Below are positions 25,809 through 34,323 of a stretch of DNA of 64,000 nt, one piece after another. The notes below the pieces were generated by a model. That model was given only the letters and a program-made list of their open reading frames with translations. It was not told where the DNA came from and did not search any database. A program made the position numbers and the translations under genes. Within the stretch, counting starts at the first letter, position 1; the number at the start of each line of letters is the position of its first letter. Where the stretch lies: NCBI GenBank assembly GCA_913061005.1, contig CAJXSH010000001.1, positions 124,001 to 188,000 of the forward strand. The letters are read 5' to 3'. The DNA is from an uncultured Ectothiorhodospiraceae bacterium. Lineage in GTDB: Bacteria > Pseudomonadota > Gammaproteobacteria > Nitrococcales > Nitrococcaceae.

Positions 25809-26822
25809 TCAGTCGCCGGCGGCGATGGCGCTGATGCGATTGATGACCGGCCAGGCCACCAGCATTTGCGCGAAGCGCACCGTTGCCGGCCACTCGATCC
25901 CCCTGCCACCGGCCGGTGCATCGAGCCCGGCGAAGGCGCAGATGGACTGCGTCAGTGTCTCGAGCCCCGCCGGCGCCATGTGGCCGTCGACGTGCAGGAC
26001 ATTGACTGTGCGGGCCTGATACTGACTGGGGACGATGGCCAGCATGAAGGGCATGGCCTGTTCGCGGGTCATGCTGTTGAGATCCACCGGCAGAAACAGC
26101 GAACGCTGATCATCGCCACCGGGGGCGACGATCAACTCGAGGTGATAGAAGCTGTCGGGTACATCCGCTGACAAGCGGCCAATGGCCAGTTTGCCCAGCT
26201 CGCTGGGGTGGATGCGCAGGATGACCTCGGCGTGCTGCTCCTGATCGGCGATCCACCGCTCGTACTGATGGGCCCGTCGCGCGATTTCGGCCTCGGCTTC
26301 GGCCCCCTTGTAGCCCCGCTCGCGGGTGTCCCGGCGCATCTTCCATTCGCGTTTGACTTCGGTGGCGGTGTCGACATACACCGCGACATCGAGCATCGAC
26401 CGCAGCGCCGGATACAGCGTGTGCAGGCCTTCAACCAGGATGATCGGCGTGGGTTGATGGACCCGGGCGTCCCTGAAGATCCCGTCCTCGTGGTCATAAA
26501 TGGGGATGCGGGTCGCCTCGCCGCGACTGAGTCGCTCAAGATCGGTGCCGGCCCGCTCGAGGTGATTGGCGTCGGGATCCAGGGGCGAGCGACCCGAGGC
26601 CCGTCGGGTGGCCCGGTCTTCGGCATGGTAGCCGTCCAGACTGACCTGACTGACCAGCTCGGGGCCCAACAGCCACTCCAGCCCCTGGGTGTAGGTGCTC
26701 TTGCCGCTGCCGCTGTCGCCGGCGACACCGATGATGATCGGTCGCCGGCGACGCCGCAGTCGCGCGGGCAGGTCGTTGACGCCGGACTGCGGCGCCGGCT
26801 TGTCGTGCGGGTCGCTGGTCAT
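25809..26822 (-). CDS. Phosphoribulokinase/uridine-kinase-like P-loop kinase
   Basis: A 337-residue kinase. The P-loop is GVAGDSGSGKST (about 33-44), followed by the SLDGYHAEDRATRR segment, LDPDANHLE and ILVEGLHTLYP, which match class II (cyanobacterial/chloroplast-type) phosphoribulokinases. The regulatory P-loop cysteine of the plant enzyme is Ser here. No Rubisco gene is in the window. It may be a true Calvin-cycle enzyme with distant partners or a kinase for another sugar phosphate. Monocistronic, divergent from rraA and convergent with the patatin gene. Confidence 0.78.
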   Translation of the reverse strand: MTSDPHDKPAPQSGVNDLPARLRRRRRPIIIGVAGDSGSGKSTYTQGLEWLLGPELVSQVSLDGYHAEDRATRRASGRSPLDPDANHLERAGTDLERLSRGEATRIPIYDHEDGIFRDARVHQPTPIILVEGLHTLYPALRSMLDVAVYVDTATEVKREWKMRRDTRERGYKGAEAEAEIARRAHQYERWIADQEQHAEVILRIHPSELGKLAIGRLSADVPDSFYHLELIVAPGGDDQRSLFLPVDLNSMTREQAMPFMLAIVPSQYQARTVNVLHVDGHMAPAGLETLTQSICAFAGLDAPAGGRGIEWPATVRFAQMLVAWPVINRISAIAAGD

Positions 26823-26853
26823 GGTTGGTTACCGCCGTCGATCGGGCTCTAAG

Positions 26854-26865
26854 GCAAGGCCTTGC
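26854..26865. promoter_or_regulatory. 12-bp palindrome in the kinase/rraA intergenic region
   Basis: GCAAGGCCTTGC is a perfect inverted repeat in the 148-base divergent region (26823-26970). The region otherwise shows no convincing promoter pair. An operator role is possible but unsupported. Confidence 0.25.
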
Positions 26866-26970
26866 ATTCTGCGCCCTTCAGAAGTGCTGTCAAATCGTCG
26901 CGCCGATGCGGTGTTGCTCGCATGGGCTGACAGGGTTAGCTTTCGGTTGTCAGGGCAAGGGACATGTTGG

Positions 26971-27450
26971 ATGGCCATCAAAACCACGGATCTGTGTGAC
27001 GATCATGCATCGGCGCTGCGCGTCATGGCGCCGATTTTCGGCAATTACGGCGGGCGCCACGGTTTCTCGGGCACGGTCGAGACCATCAAGACCTTCGAGG
27101 ACAACAGCCAGGTGCGCGAACTGCTCGCCGAACCCGGTGAGGGGCGGGTGCTGGTCATCGATGGCGCCGGTTCGCTGCGCTGTGCGTTGATCGGTGATCA
27201 GATGGCCGCCCGGGCCCGCGACAATGGCTGGAGCGGGCTGGTGGTCTACGGCTGTGTCCGTGATTCGGCCGATCTGGCCGATCTGGACATCGGCATCAAG
27301 GCCCTCAACACCCATCCTTGCAAGAGTGAGAAAAACGGCGTCGGCGAGATCGGCGTCAAAGTGACTTTCGCCGGAGTCACCATCACGCCGGGCGAGTGGC
27401 TCTGTGCCGATCGCGACGGCATTGTAATCGCCAGCGAACCCCTGGTCTGA
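26971..27450 (+). CDS. rraA: RraA-family regulator of ribonuclease activity
   Basis: A 159-residue protein of the RraA family, a ring-forming protein that in E. coli binds RNase E and inhibits mRNA decay. Core motifs are VIDGAGSLRCALIGD, VVYGCVRDS and a C-terminal CADRDGIVIAS. The length equals that of E. coli RraA. Start ATG at 26971; the ribosome site is modest (AAGGGA about 8-10 bases upstream). The name is by family; some relatives are HMG/CHA aldolases. Confidence 0.85.
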   Translation: MAIKTTDLCDDHASALRVMAPIFGNYGGRHGFSGTVETIKTFEDNSQVRELLAEPGEGRVLVIDGAGSLRCALIGDQMAARARDNGWSGLVVYGCVRDSADLADLDIGIKALNTHPCKSEKNGVGEIGVKVTFAGVTITPGEWLCADRDGIVIASEPLV

Positions 27451-27472
27451 GGGGTTTCGGGGGAGGGGAGCG

Positions 27473-27931
27473 ATGAGTGCAACAGTCCGCAGTCTGATTA
27501 AAACCCGTGTCGACGGCGTGCATGCGCTGGCGCCGCAGAGCATGGTCAGCGATGCCGTCGACCTGATGAATCGGCGCAATATTGGCGCGGTGGTGGTCAT
27601 GAACCCGGAGGCGGAGCTTTTGGGGGTGTTCACCGAGCGGGATGTGCTTCGCCGGGTCCTTGGCGAAGGCCTGGATGCCGCCCGCACCCCCCTGGAGGCG
27701 GTGATGACACGGGAGGTGTTCTGGATTCCGCCGGATTGCTCGGTGGACGAAGCCATGGCCGTGGTCACCGAACGCAACGTCCGCCACCTGCCGGTGATGG
27801 AGGCCGGCCGGGTGCTGGGTGTGATCTCGGTCCGGGATCTGACCGCCGCGGTGGTCGCCCATCGCGAGTTCGAGCTCAACGAACTGCGCAGTTATGTCCA
27901 CGGAAGCTACGGCGGCCATGTCGGCAGCTGA
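27473..27931 (+). CDS. CBS-domain pair protein
   Basis: A 152-residue protein made of two CBS domains (about 14-70 and 80-140). Characteristic segments are RNIGAVVVMNPEAELLGVFTERDVLRR and NVRHLPVMEAGRVLGVISVRDL's repeats of the motif GV(F/I)(T/S)xRD. Such pairs bind adenine nucleotides and sense energy state. No enzymatic domain is attached. A GGGGGAGGGGAG ribosome site precedes the ATG. It lies between rraA and the Hsp15 gene in one transcript. Confidence 0.85.
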   Translation: MSATVRSLIKTRVDGVHALAPQSMVSDAVDLMNRRNIGAVVVMNPEAELLGVFTERDVLRRVLGEGLDAARTPLEAVMTREVFWIPPDCSVDEAMAVVTERNVRHLPVMEAGRVLGVISVRDLTAAVVAHREFELNELRSYVHGSYGGHVGS

Positions 27932-28313
27932 AAGCGTTCGCCTTGATCGGTGGTTGTGGGCGGCACGGTTTTTCAAAACCCGTCGGCTTGCCGTCGACGC
28001 CATCAAGGCGGGCAAGGTGAGTGTTGACGGGGTTCGTGCCAAGCCGGCGCGGGCGGTGAAGACCGGGCAGCGGCTGGATATCCGCAAGGGCGTGGTCACG
28101 TTCAGTGTCGATGTTGAGGCATTGAGCGACCAGCGGGGGCCGGCAAGCATCGCCGAGACCCTCTACACCGAAACGCCCCAGAGTCGCGAACGCCGAGCGC
28201 AGCAGCGTGCCGAACTGCGGGCGGCCTCGGCCGCCCAGCCGCGCCCGATCCACCGGCCGGAACGCCGCAGCCGCCGGGAGCTGGCGGCGTTCAAACGCGG
28301 CGGCAGCCAGTGA
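27918..28313 (+). CDS. hslR: Heat-shock protein 15 (S4-domain ribosome rescue protein)
   Basis: A 131-residue S4 RNA-binding protein. The S4 domain begins at once (VRLDRWLWAARFFKTRRLA), as in E. coli Hsp15, which binds free 50S subunits that still carry a nascent chain. The tail is basic and Arg-rich (RPIHRPERRSRREL). I chose the ATG at 27918, since it gives the normal short N-terminus; an ATG at 27894 adds eight residues. The overlap with the CBS gene is 14 bases. Confidence 0.87.
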   Translation: MSAAESVRLDRWLWAARFFKTRRLAVDAIKAGKVSVDGVRAKPARAVKTGQRLDIRKGVVTFSVDVEALSDQRGPASIAETLYTETPQSRERRAQQRAELRAASAAQPRPIHRPERRSRRELAAFKRGGSQ

Positions 28314-28317
28314 TGGC

Positions 28318-28782
28318 TCAGTCGGGGGTGTCCACCCCGGCCGTGTAGCCGGCCGCTTCGATGCCGGCCACCGCGCATTCCTCATCGGCATCGGAGGTAT
28401 CACCGCTCACCCCGACCGCGCCGATGATGCGGTTGTTTTCGATCACCAGCACGCCCCCGGGCACCGGGATGAACTGACCGTCCGAGGCGGCGGCCACCCC
28501 TGCCAGGAATGCCTCTCTGCCCTGATTACGGGCGCCGACGGTCCGGCTGCTGATCCCAATGCCAAGCGCCCCCCAGGCCTTGCCACGGGCGACCGGCTCG
28601 CGGGCGATCCCTGATCCATCCTCGCGTTCCATGGCGATGGTATGTCCGCCGTCATCGAGCACCACCACCGTCAGCGGCATGAAACCCTGCTCACGACCGC
28701 GCTGCAGGGCGGACTGGATGATCGACCGGGCCTTGTCCAGGGGCAGGGCACTGGGGCGAAGGAAAACCTCACTTTTGGGCAC
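28318..28782 (-). CDS. GlcG/HbpS-like (DUF336) protein
   Basis: A 154-residue protein of the GlcG/heme-binding HbpS family; members bind heme or small ligands or occur with oxidoreductases. The family core is visible in VVVLDDGGHTIAMERED, an FIPVPGGVLV segment and IGAVGVSGDTSDADEECA. The start is placed at the GTG at 28782, because AAGGAG lies 8 bases before it; the GTG at 28791 touches that site directly. It follows uvrA by 33 bases in the same direction. The role here is not clear. Confidence 0.8.
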   Translation of the reverse strand: MPKSEVFLRPSALPLDKARSIIQSALQRGREQGFMPLTVVVLDDGGHTIAMEREDGSGIAREPVARGKAWGALGIGISSRTVGARNQGREAFLAGVAAASDGQFIPVPGGVLVIENNRIIGAVGVSGDTSDADEECAVAGIEAAGYTAGVDTPD

Positions 28783-28815
28783 GATATGCACTCCTTGGTC
28801 TGACCAAAACGGGCG

Positions 28816-31800
28816 TCATGATAACGGTTCCGCCGCCGACGCGCACCGACGCTCGGCAAGGAAGGGGCCGAGCAGCACGCCGGTACGGGACTCGGTGTTT
28901 CGTCCGACCTGCTCCGGGGTGCCCTGGGCGACGATATGTCCGCCGGCACTGCCGCCCTCCGGGCCCAGGTCGATGAGCCAGTCCGCCTCGGCCAATACAT
29001 CCATGTTGTGCTCGATGACCACAACGCTGTGGCCGGCATCCACGAGTCGGTGGAGCACACCGATGAGGCGCTCGACATCGGCCATGTGCAGACCGACGGT
29101 GGGCTCATCCAGGATGTAGAGGGTCCGGGCGCCTTTTCTCGGGCCGGTATCCGGGCGGGCCTTGGCCAGTTCGCTGACCAGTTTGATGCGCTGGGCTTCG
29201 CCACCGGATAACGTGGGGCTGGGTTGCCCCAGGGTGAGATAGCCCAGACCGGTATCGCGCAGTAGCCCCAGGGTGTGATGGAGGCGCGGCTGGGCGGCGA
29301 AAAAATCCACCGCGGTCTCGATATCCATGTCCAGGACCTCGCCAATCGACCGACCCCGCCAGGTCACGGCCAGGGTCTCGCGGGTAAAGCGCTGGCCGTG
29401 ACAGGCCTCGCAGGGCACGGTGACATCGGGCAGGAAATTCATCTCGATGCGCCGCATCCCCTGTCCTTCGCATTCAGGGCAGCGTCCCTCACTGGTGTTG
29501 AAGGAAAACCGCCCCGGCCCATAGCCGCGCAGCCTGGCCTCTTCGGTCTGGGCGAACAGGCGGCGGATTTCATCGTAAATGCCCACATAGGTGGCCGGGC
29601 ACGAGCGCGGTGTCTTGCCGATGGGCGTCTGGTCGACCTCGAGGACCCGGTCAATGCCCTGCGTCCCCCGCAGGGCGGTGCAGCCGGCGACCTTGTGGTT
29701 GTATTTGTCGGGGTTGAGCCGCGCCTTCAGCCCGCCGTGGAGCACCTCGCGGACCAGTGTGCTCTTGCCCGAGCCCGAAACGCCGCTGACCACCGTGAGC
29801 CGGGCCAGCGGGAAGCGGGCATTGACCGCCTGCAGGTTGTTGGCGCTCGCCTCGACCACCTCGATCGCCTCGGCGGCATGGGGGTCGCGGCGGGCGCCGC
29901 GGATCGGGTGACGGAGTGGATCGGCCAGGGCCCGGCCGGTGACCGAGGCCGGGTTGTCGAGCAACTGCTCGAGGGTGCCTTCGGCGACGATCCGGCCGCC
30001 GCGGACACCCGCGCCGGGTCCCAGGTCGATGACATGCTCGGCCCGCCGGATGGTGTCCTCGTCGTGTTCAACCACCACCATGGTGTTGCCCTTGGCTTCC
30101 AGCGCGGCGAGGGTGTCGAGCAACATGCGGTTGTCCCGGGTGTGCAAGCCGATGGTGGGTTCATCGAGGATGTAGCACACCCCCTGGAGATTCGAGCCGA
30201 GCTGGGCGGCGAGTCGGATGCGCTGGGCCTCGCCGCCGGAGAGCGTGGGGGCGGCGCGCTCGAGGGTCAGATAGCCAAGCCCGACCGACTGCAGAAAGCC
30301 CAACCGGCCCTGGAGCTCGACGAGAATATCCCGGGCAATGGCCCTGGCCCGGCCATCCAGGGTCATGTCGGTAAAAAACGAGGCGGCCTCGGCCACCGAC
30401 CAGGCGCCGAAATCGGCGATGCTGCGCTCGGCAAACCGCACCGCCAGGGCCTCGGGTCGCAGCCGATGGCCCTGGCATGCATCGCATTGCACCGGCTGCT
30501 CGTCGGTCTTGCGCCAGTGTCGCTCTTCACCGGTCTGCTCGGCGTCAAAGCCTTTGAGGATCACGCCGGTGCCGTAGCATCGCGGGCACCATCCATGGCG
30601 GGTGTTGTACGAAAAAAGCCGTGGATCCAGCGGTTCAAAGCTGCGGGCACAGCCCGGGCAGGCACGTTCGGTGGAATACAGATGGGTCTCGCCGTCGGGG
30701 CCCGCCACCCGCAGCTGCCCCTTGCCATAGGCGAGTGTCCGCTCGAGGGCCTCGCGCAGGGCATCCTCCCGGGCCGGGTCGATGGTCAGCTCGGCGACAG
30801 GCAGGTCGATATCATGTTCCTGGTAGCGATCCAGTCGCGGCCAGTCGTTGGTGGGGATATCGGCGCCATCCACCCGCAGATGGGCAAAACCCTTGCCCGC
30901 CGCCCACTGGGCGAGGTCGGTGTAGTAGCCCTTGCGGGCGACGATCAGCGGGGCGAGCAGGGTGACGGGTCGGCCGCGGTTGTGGGCGAGCAGATGATCG
31001 AGGATGCTCTCGATGCTCTGCTCGCGGATCGGCAGATCGCAGTCGGGGCAGTACTGGGTGCCGAGCTTGACGAACAGCAGCCGCAGAAAGTGGTGGATTT
31101 CGGTCATGGTCGCGACGGTACTTTTCTGCCCGCCGCGGCTGGTGCGCTGTTCGATGGCCACCGTCGGCGGAATGCCGAATACCCCATCGACATCCGGCCG
31201 GGCTGCCGGCTGCACAAACTGCCGGGCATAGGCATTGAGCGATTCCAGATAGCGGCGCTGCCCTTCATTGAAAAGGATGTCGAAGGCAACGGTGCTTTTC
31301 CCCGACCCGGACAGTCCGGTGATCACGGTCATGCGGTTTTGCGGAATATCCAGATCGATGCCGCGCAGGTTGTGTTCGCGCGCCTGACGGATCGCAATGG
31401 CCGTGGCCGATGGCCGGGACGGGGCGGCCGGCCCCCGCGGTGCCAGGGCGCTCGCCGGCTGGTCGGCGGTGCCCGGCCGCAGGGCCTCGGCGGTATGGCC
31501 GATGCCGGCGGCGGCGACTGCTTCGGGCGCGCCTTCGGCGATCAGTTCGCCGCCGGCCTGTCCACCCTCGGGGCCCAGATCCAGCAGGTAATCGGCGGCG
31601 CGGATGACATCGAGGTTGTGTTCGATCAGGACCACCGAGTGCCCGGCATCCAGCAGCCGCTCGAGGGCGGTCAACAGGACGCGGATGTCTTCGAAGTGCA
31701 AGCCCGTGGTGGGCTCATCGAAGAGGAAAAGCTTGTGCCCGCCCCGGCGTTTGCCGGCCCTGGCCAGATGGCCGGCAAGCTTGAGCCGCTGGGCCTCGCC

Positions 31801-34323
31801 GCCGGAGAGGGTCGGCACCGGTTGGCCCAGCTGCATGTACCCCAGGCCGACGGCGGCCAGGGGTTCGAGCCCGCGGAGAATCTCGGCCTGATCGGCGAAG
31901 AACTGCCGCGCTTCGTCTACGGTCATGGCCAGGCAATCGGCAATGGACGCCGGTGGGTGATCGCAGCCCGCCGCCGGCGGCATGCGCACATCGAGTACCG
32001 TGTCGCGGTAGCGTTGCCCGTCACAGACCGGGCAGCGCAGATAGACATCCGAGAGGAACTGCATCTCGACATGCTCGAACCCGCTGCCGCCACAGGCCGG
32101 GCACCGGCCGGCGCCGGCGTTGAAGCTGAAGGTGCCAGCGGTATAGCCCCGCTCGCGGGCCAGGGGTTCGCGGGCAAAGGCCTTGCGGATCGGGTCAAAG
32201 GCCCCCACGTAGCTTGCCGGGTTGGACCGGGTGGTCCGGCCGATGGCCGACTGATCCACCATGACCACTTCGTCGATGGCCTCGGCGCCCTCGATGCGGT
32301 CGTGTTCGCCGGGCGGCTCGACGGCCTCGCCCAGGCGCTTTCGCAGCCCGCGATGGATGATCGACTCGAGCAGTGTCGACTTGCCGGATCCGGAGACACC
32401 GGTCAGACAGACCAGCCGCTGCAAAGGGATGTGCACGTCGAGGTCTTTGAGATTGTGTTCCCGGGCGCCATGGATGCTCAGCCATGCCTCGGGCGCCGGC
32501 CGCGAAGGGCGGTCATCGGCCTGGACTTGACGCGCGCCGCGCAGATAGGCGCCGGTCAGCGAGTGCTCGCTTTCCATCATCGCCGCGACGCTGCCGTTGA
32601 ACACGATCTCGCCCCCGGCGCGCCCGGGGCCGGGGCCGATATCGATCACCCGGTCGGCGGCCTGCATGATCGCCGGGTCGTGTTCGACCACCAAAAGCGT
32701 ATTCCCGGCGTCCCGCAATCGGGTCATGACCGTGTTGATGCGCTGGATATCCCGCGGATGCAGACCGATGCTGGGTTCGTCGAGGACAAAAAGCGTGTTG
32801 ACCAGCGATGTGCCCAGGGCCGTGGTCAGGTTGATGCGCTGCACCTCGCCGCCGGACAGGGTCCGCGACTGCCGGTCGAGGGTGAGATAGCCCACGCCCA
32901 CCTGTTCGAGATAACCAATCCGGGTGCGAACCGCCTCGAGCAGCAGGGGGACGGCTTCGTCCATCGGTGCCGGCAGGGTCAGATCATTGAAAAACGTCGC
33001 GCTGCGGCTCAGGGGCAGCGACATCAGATCGTGGACATTCAGCCCGGGCAGCCCCTGCCACTGGGCGTCGGTCAGCGTGGCCCCGCGCGGCCGGTGCCGT
33101 TGCCCGGCCGCCACCGCGGCATCGGCCTCGGCGTGCCCCCCGAGCCGCCATAACAATGCCTCGGGCTGCAATCGTGCCCCCTGGCAGTCGGGGCAGAGGT
33201 CGTAGCTGCGATATTTCGAAAGCAGCACCCGGACATGCATTTTGTAGCTCTTCGACTCCAGCCTGTCGAAAAAGCCCCGCACCCCGTACCAGCCCGCGCC
33301 ATCCCCGTCGATCACCCAGCGACGGTCCGCTTCGGGCAGGTCATGCCAGGGGATGTCGGTGGCCACGCCCGCGCGTCGCGCCGCCTGCAGCAGATCCTTC
33401 TGGCATGCGGCGGATTTGCCCGACTGCCAGGGCCGGATGGCGCCCTGCGCCAGGCTGAGGCGCTCGTCGGGGATGACCAGCCCGTAGTCGATGCCCATGA
33501 TCCGGCCGAACCCGCGACAGGTCTCGCAGGCACCCACCGGCGAGTTGAACGAAAAAAGGCTGGGACTGGGATCCCGGTAGTGGCGGTCGCAGTCGGCGCA
33601 GTGCAGCGCCGCCGAGAAACGGTGTTCATCACAGACGCTGCGCTCGGCGTCGAGCACCTCGACGACCATATGGCCACGGCCGTGGCGGAAGGCCGCCTCC
33701 GCGGCCTCAATGAGCCGATCGCGGCGATTGTCGCTGACGCGCAGCCGGTCCTGGGTGACCCGCAGACGCTGGCCATCGAGCTCACGCACCCGGGTATAGC
33801 CCTGGCGCTCGAGGAGGCGGCGCATCTCGGCGGCCTCGTACTGCGGGGGGATGGCGATATCAAAGGCCACCACCACCCGCTCGCCCCCGCAGCGATGCTC
33901 GAGGCGATGGAAGACCCCCTCGGCCGTATCCCGGGTGACCTCCCGGCCGCAGCCACCGCAAAAAAGCCTTGCCGCGCGGGCAAACAGCAGTTTGAGGTGG
34001 TCGTTGAGCTCGGTCATGGTGCCCACGGTGGAGCGTGAGGTGCGCACCGGATTGGTCTGGTCGATGGCGATCGCCGGCGGGATGCCCTCGACCCGGTCGG
34101 TGGCCGGCCGATCCATGCGGTCGAGAAACTGCCGGGCATAGGGCGAGAAGGTCTCGACATAGCGCCGCTGTCCCTCGGCATAGATGGTGTCAAAGGCGAG
34201 CGATGATTTGCCCGAGCCCGATACCCCGGTGATCACGGTGAACTCGCCGATGGGCAAATCCAGATCGAGGTTGCGCAGGTTGTTCTGGCGGGCGCCGCGG
34301 ATGCGGATGCACGAGTCAGTCAT
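28816..34323 (-). CDS. Double-length UvrA (tandem fused excinuclease subunit A)
   Basis: 1835 residues, about twice the usual 940. Two complete UvrA units are fused: unit 1 at about 1-975 and unit 2 from about 990 to the end. Each has two ABC ATPase modules, so four Walker A motifs (GVSGSGKSS at 33-41, GVSGSGKSTLL, GLSGSGKSTVA, GVSGSGKSTLV) and four LSGGE(A/V)QR signatures are present. CxxC zinc modules occur in both units. As UvrA normally works as a dimer, this protein could be a covalent pseudo-dimer. Chlamydiae are known for such double UvrA. It recognises DNA damage with UvrB. It overlaps tmcA by 8 bases. The two halves differ clearly, so this is an old fusion. Confidence 0.93.
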   Translation of the reverse strand: MTDSCIRIRGARQNNLRNLDLDLPIGEFTVITGVSGSGKSSLAFDTIYAEGQRRYVETFSPYARQFLDRMDRPATDRVEGIPPAIAIDQTNPVRTSRSTVGTMTELNDHLKLLFARAARLFCGGCGREVTRDTAEGVFHRLEHRCGGERVVVAFDIAIPPQYEAAEMRRLLERQGYTRVRELDGQRLRVTQDRLRVSDNRRDRLIEAAEAAFRHGRGHMVVEVLDAERSVCDEHRFSAALHCADCDRHYRDPSPSLFSFNSPVGACETCRGFGRIMGIDYGLVIPDERLSLAQGAIRPWQSGKSAACQKDLLQAARRAGVATDIPWHDLPEADRRWVIDGDGAGWYGVRGFFDRLESKSYKMHVRVLLSKYRSYDLCPDCQGARLQPEALLWRLGGHAEADAAVAAGQRHRPRGATLTDAQWQGLPGLNVHDLMSLPLSRSATFFNDLTLPAPMDEAVPLLLEAVRTRIGYLEQVGVGYLTLDRQSRTLSGGEVQRINLTTALGTSLVNTLFVLDEPSIGLHPRDIQRINTVMTRLRDAGNTLLVVEHDPAIMQAADRVIDIGPGPGRAGGEIVFNGSVAAMMESEHSLTGAYLRGARQVQADDRPSRPAPEAWLSIHGAREHNLKDLDVHIPLQRLVCLTGVSGSGKSTLLESIIHRGLRKRLGEAVEPPGEHDRIEGAEAIDEVVMVDQSAIGRTTRSNPASYVGAFDPIRKAFAREPLARERGYTAGTFSFNAGAGRCPACGGSGFEHVEMQFLSDVYLRCPVCDGQRYRDTVLDVRMPPAAGCDHPPASIADCLAMTVDEARQFFADQAEILRGLEPLAAVGLGYMQLGQPVPTLSGGEAQRLKLAGHLARAGKRRGGHKLFLFDEPTTGLHFEDIRVLLTALERLLDAGHSVVLIEHNLDVIRAADYLLDLGPEGGQAGGELIAEGAPEAVAAAGIGHTAEALRPGTADQPASALAPRGPAAPSRPSATAIAIRQAREHNLRGIDLDIPQNRMTVITGLSGSGKSTVAFDILFNEGQRRYLESLNAYARQFVQPAARPDVDGVFGIPPTVAIEQRTSRGGQKSTVATMTEIHHFLRLLFVKLGTQYCPDCDLPIREQSIESILDHLLAHNRGRPVTLLAPLIVARKGYYTDLAQWAAGKGFAHLRVDGADIPTNDWPRLDRYQEHDIDLPVAELTIDPAREDALREALERTLAYGKGQLRVAGPDGETHLYSTERACPGCARSFEPLDPRLFSYNTRHGWCPRCYGTGVILKGFDAEQTGEERHWRKTDEQPVQCDACQGHRLRPEALAVRFAERSIADFGAWSVAEAASFFTDMTLDGRARAIARDILVELQGRLGFLQSVGLGYLTLERAAPTLSGGEAQRIRLAAQLGSNLQGVCYILDEPTIGLHTRDNRMLLDTLAALEAKGNTMVVVEHDEDTIRRAEHVIDLGPGAGVRGGRIVAEGTLEQLLDNPASVTGRALADPLRHPIRGARRDPHAAEAIEVVEASANNLQAVNARFPLARLTVVSGVSGSGKSTLVREVLHGGLKARLNPDKYNHKVAGCTALRGTQGIDRVLEVDQTPIGKTPRSCPATYVGIYDEIRRLFAQTEEARLRGYGPGRFSFNTSEGRCPECEGQGMRRIEMNFLPDVTVPCEACHGQRFTRETLAVTWRGRSIGEVLDMDIETAVDFFAAQPRLHHTLGLLRDTGLGYLTLGQPSPTLSGGEAQRIKLVSELAKARPDTGPRKGARTLYILDEPTVGLHMADVERLIGVLHRLVDAGHSVVVIEHNMDVLAEADWLIDLGPEGGSAGGHIVAQGTPEQVGRNTESRTGVLLGPFLAERRCASAAEPLS

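Noticed and set aside
29275..33153. Open frame of 1292 codons on the plus strand
   Set aside because: It is exactly antisense to uvrA; long antisense frames are expected in GC-rich coding DNA, and its translation has no recognisable domain.
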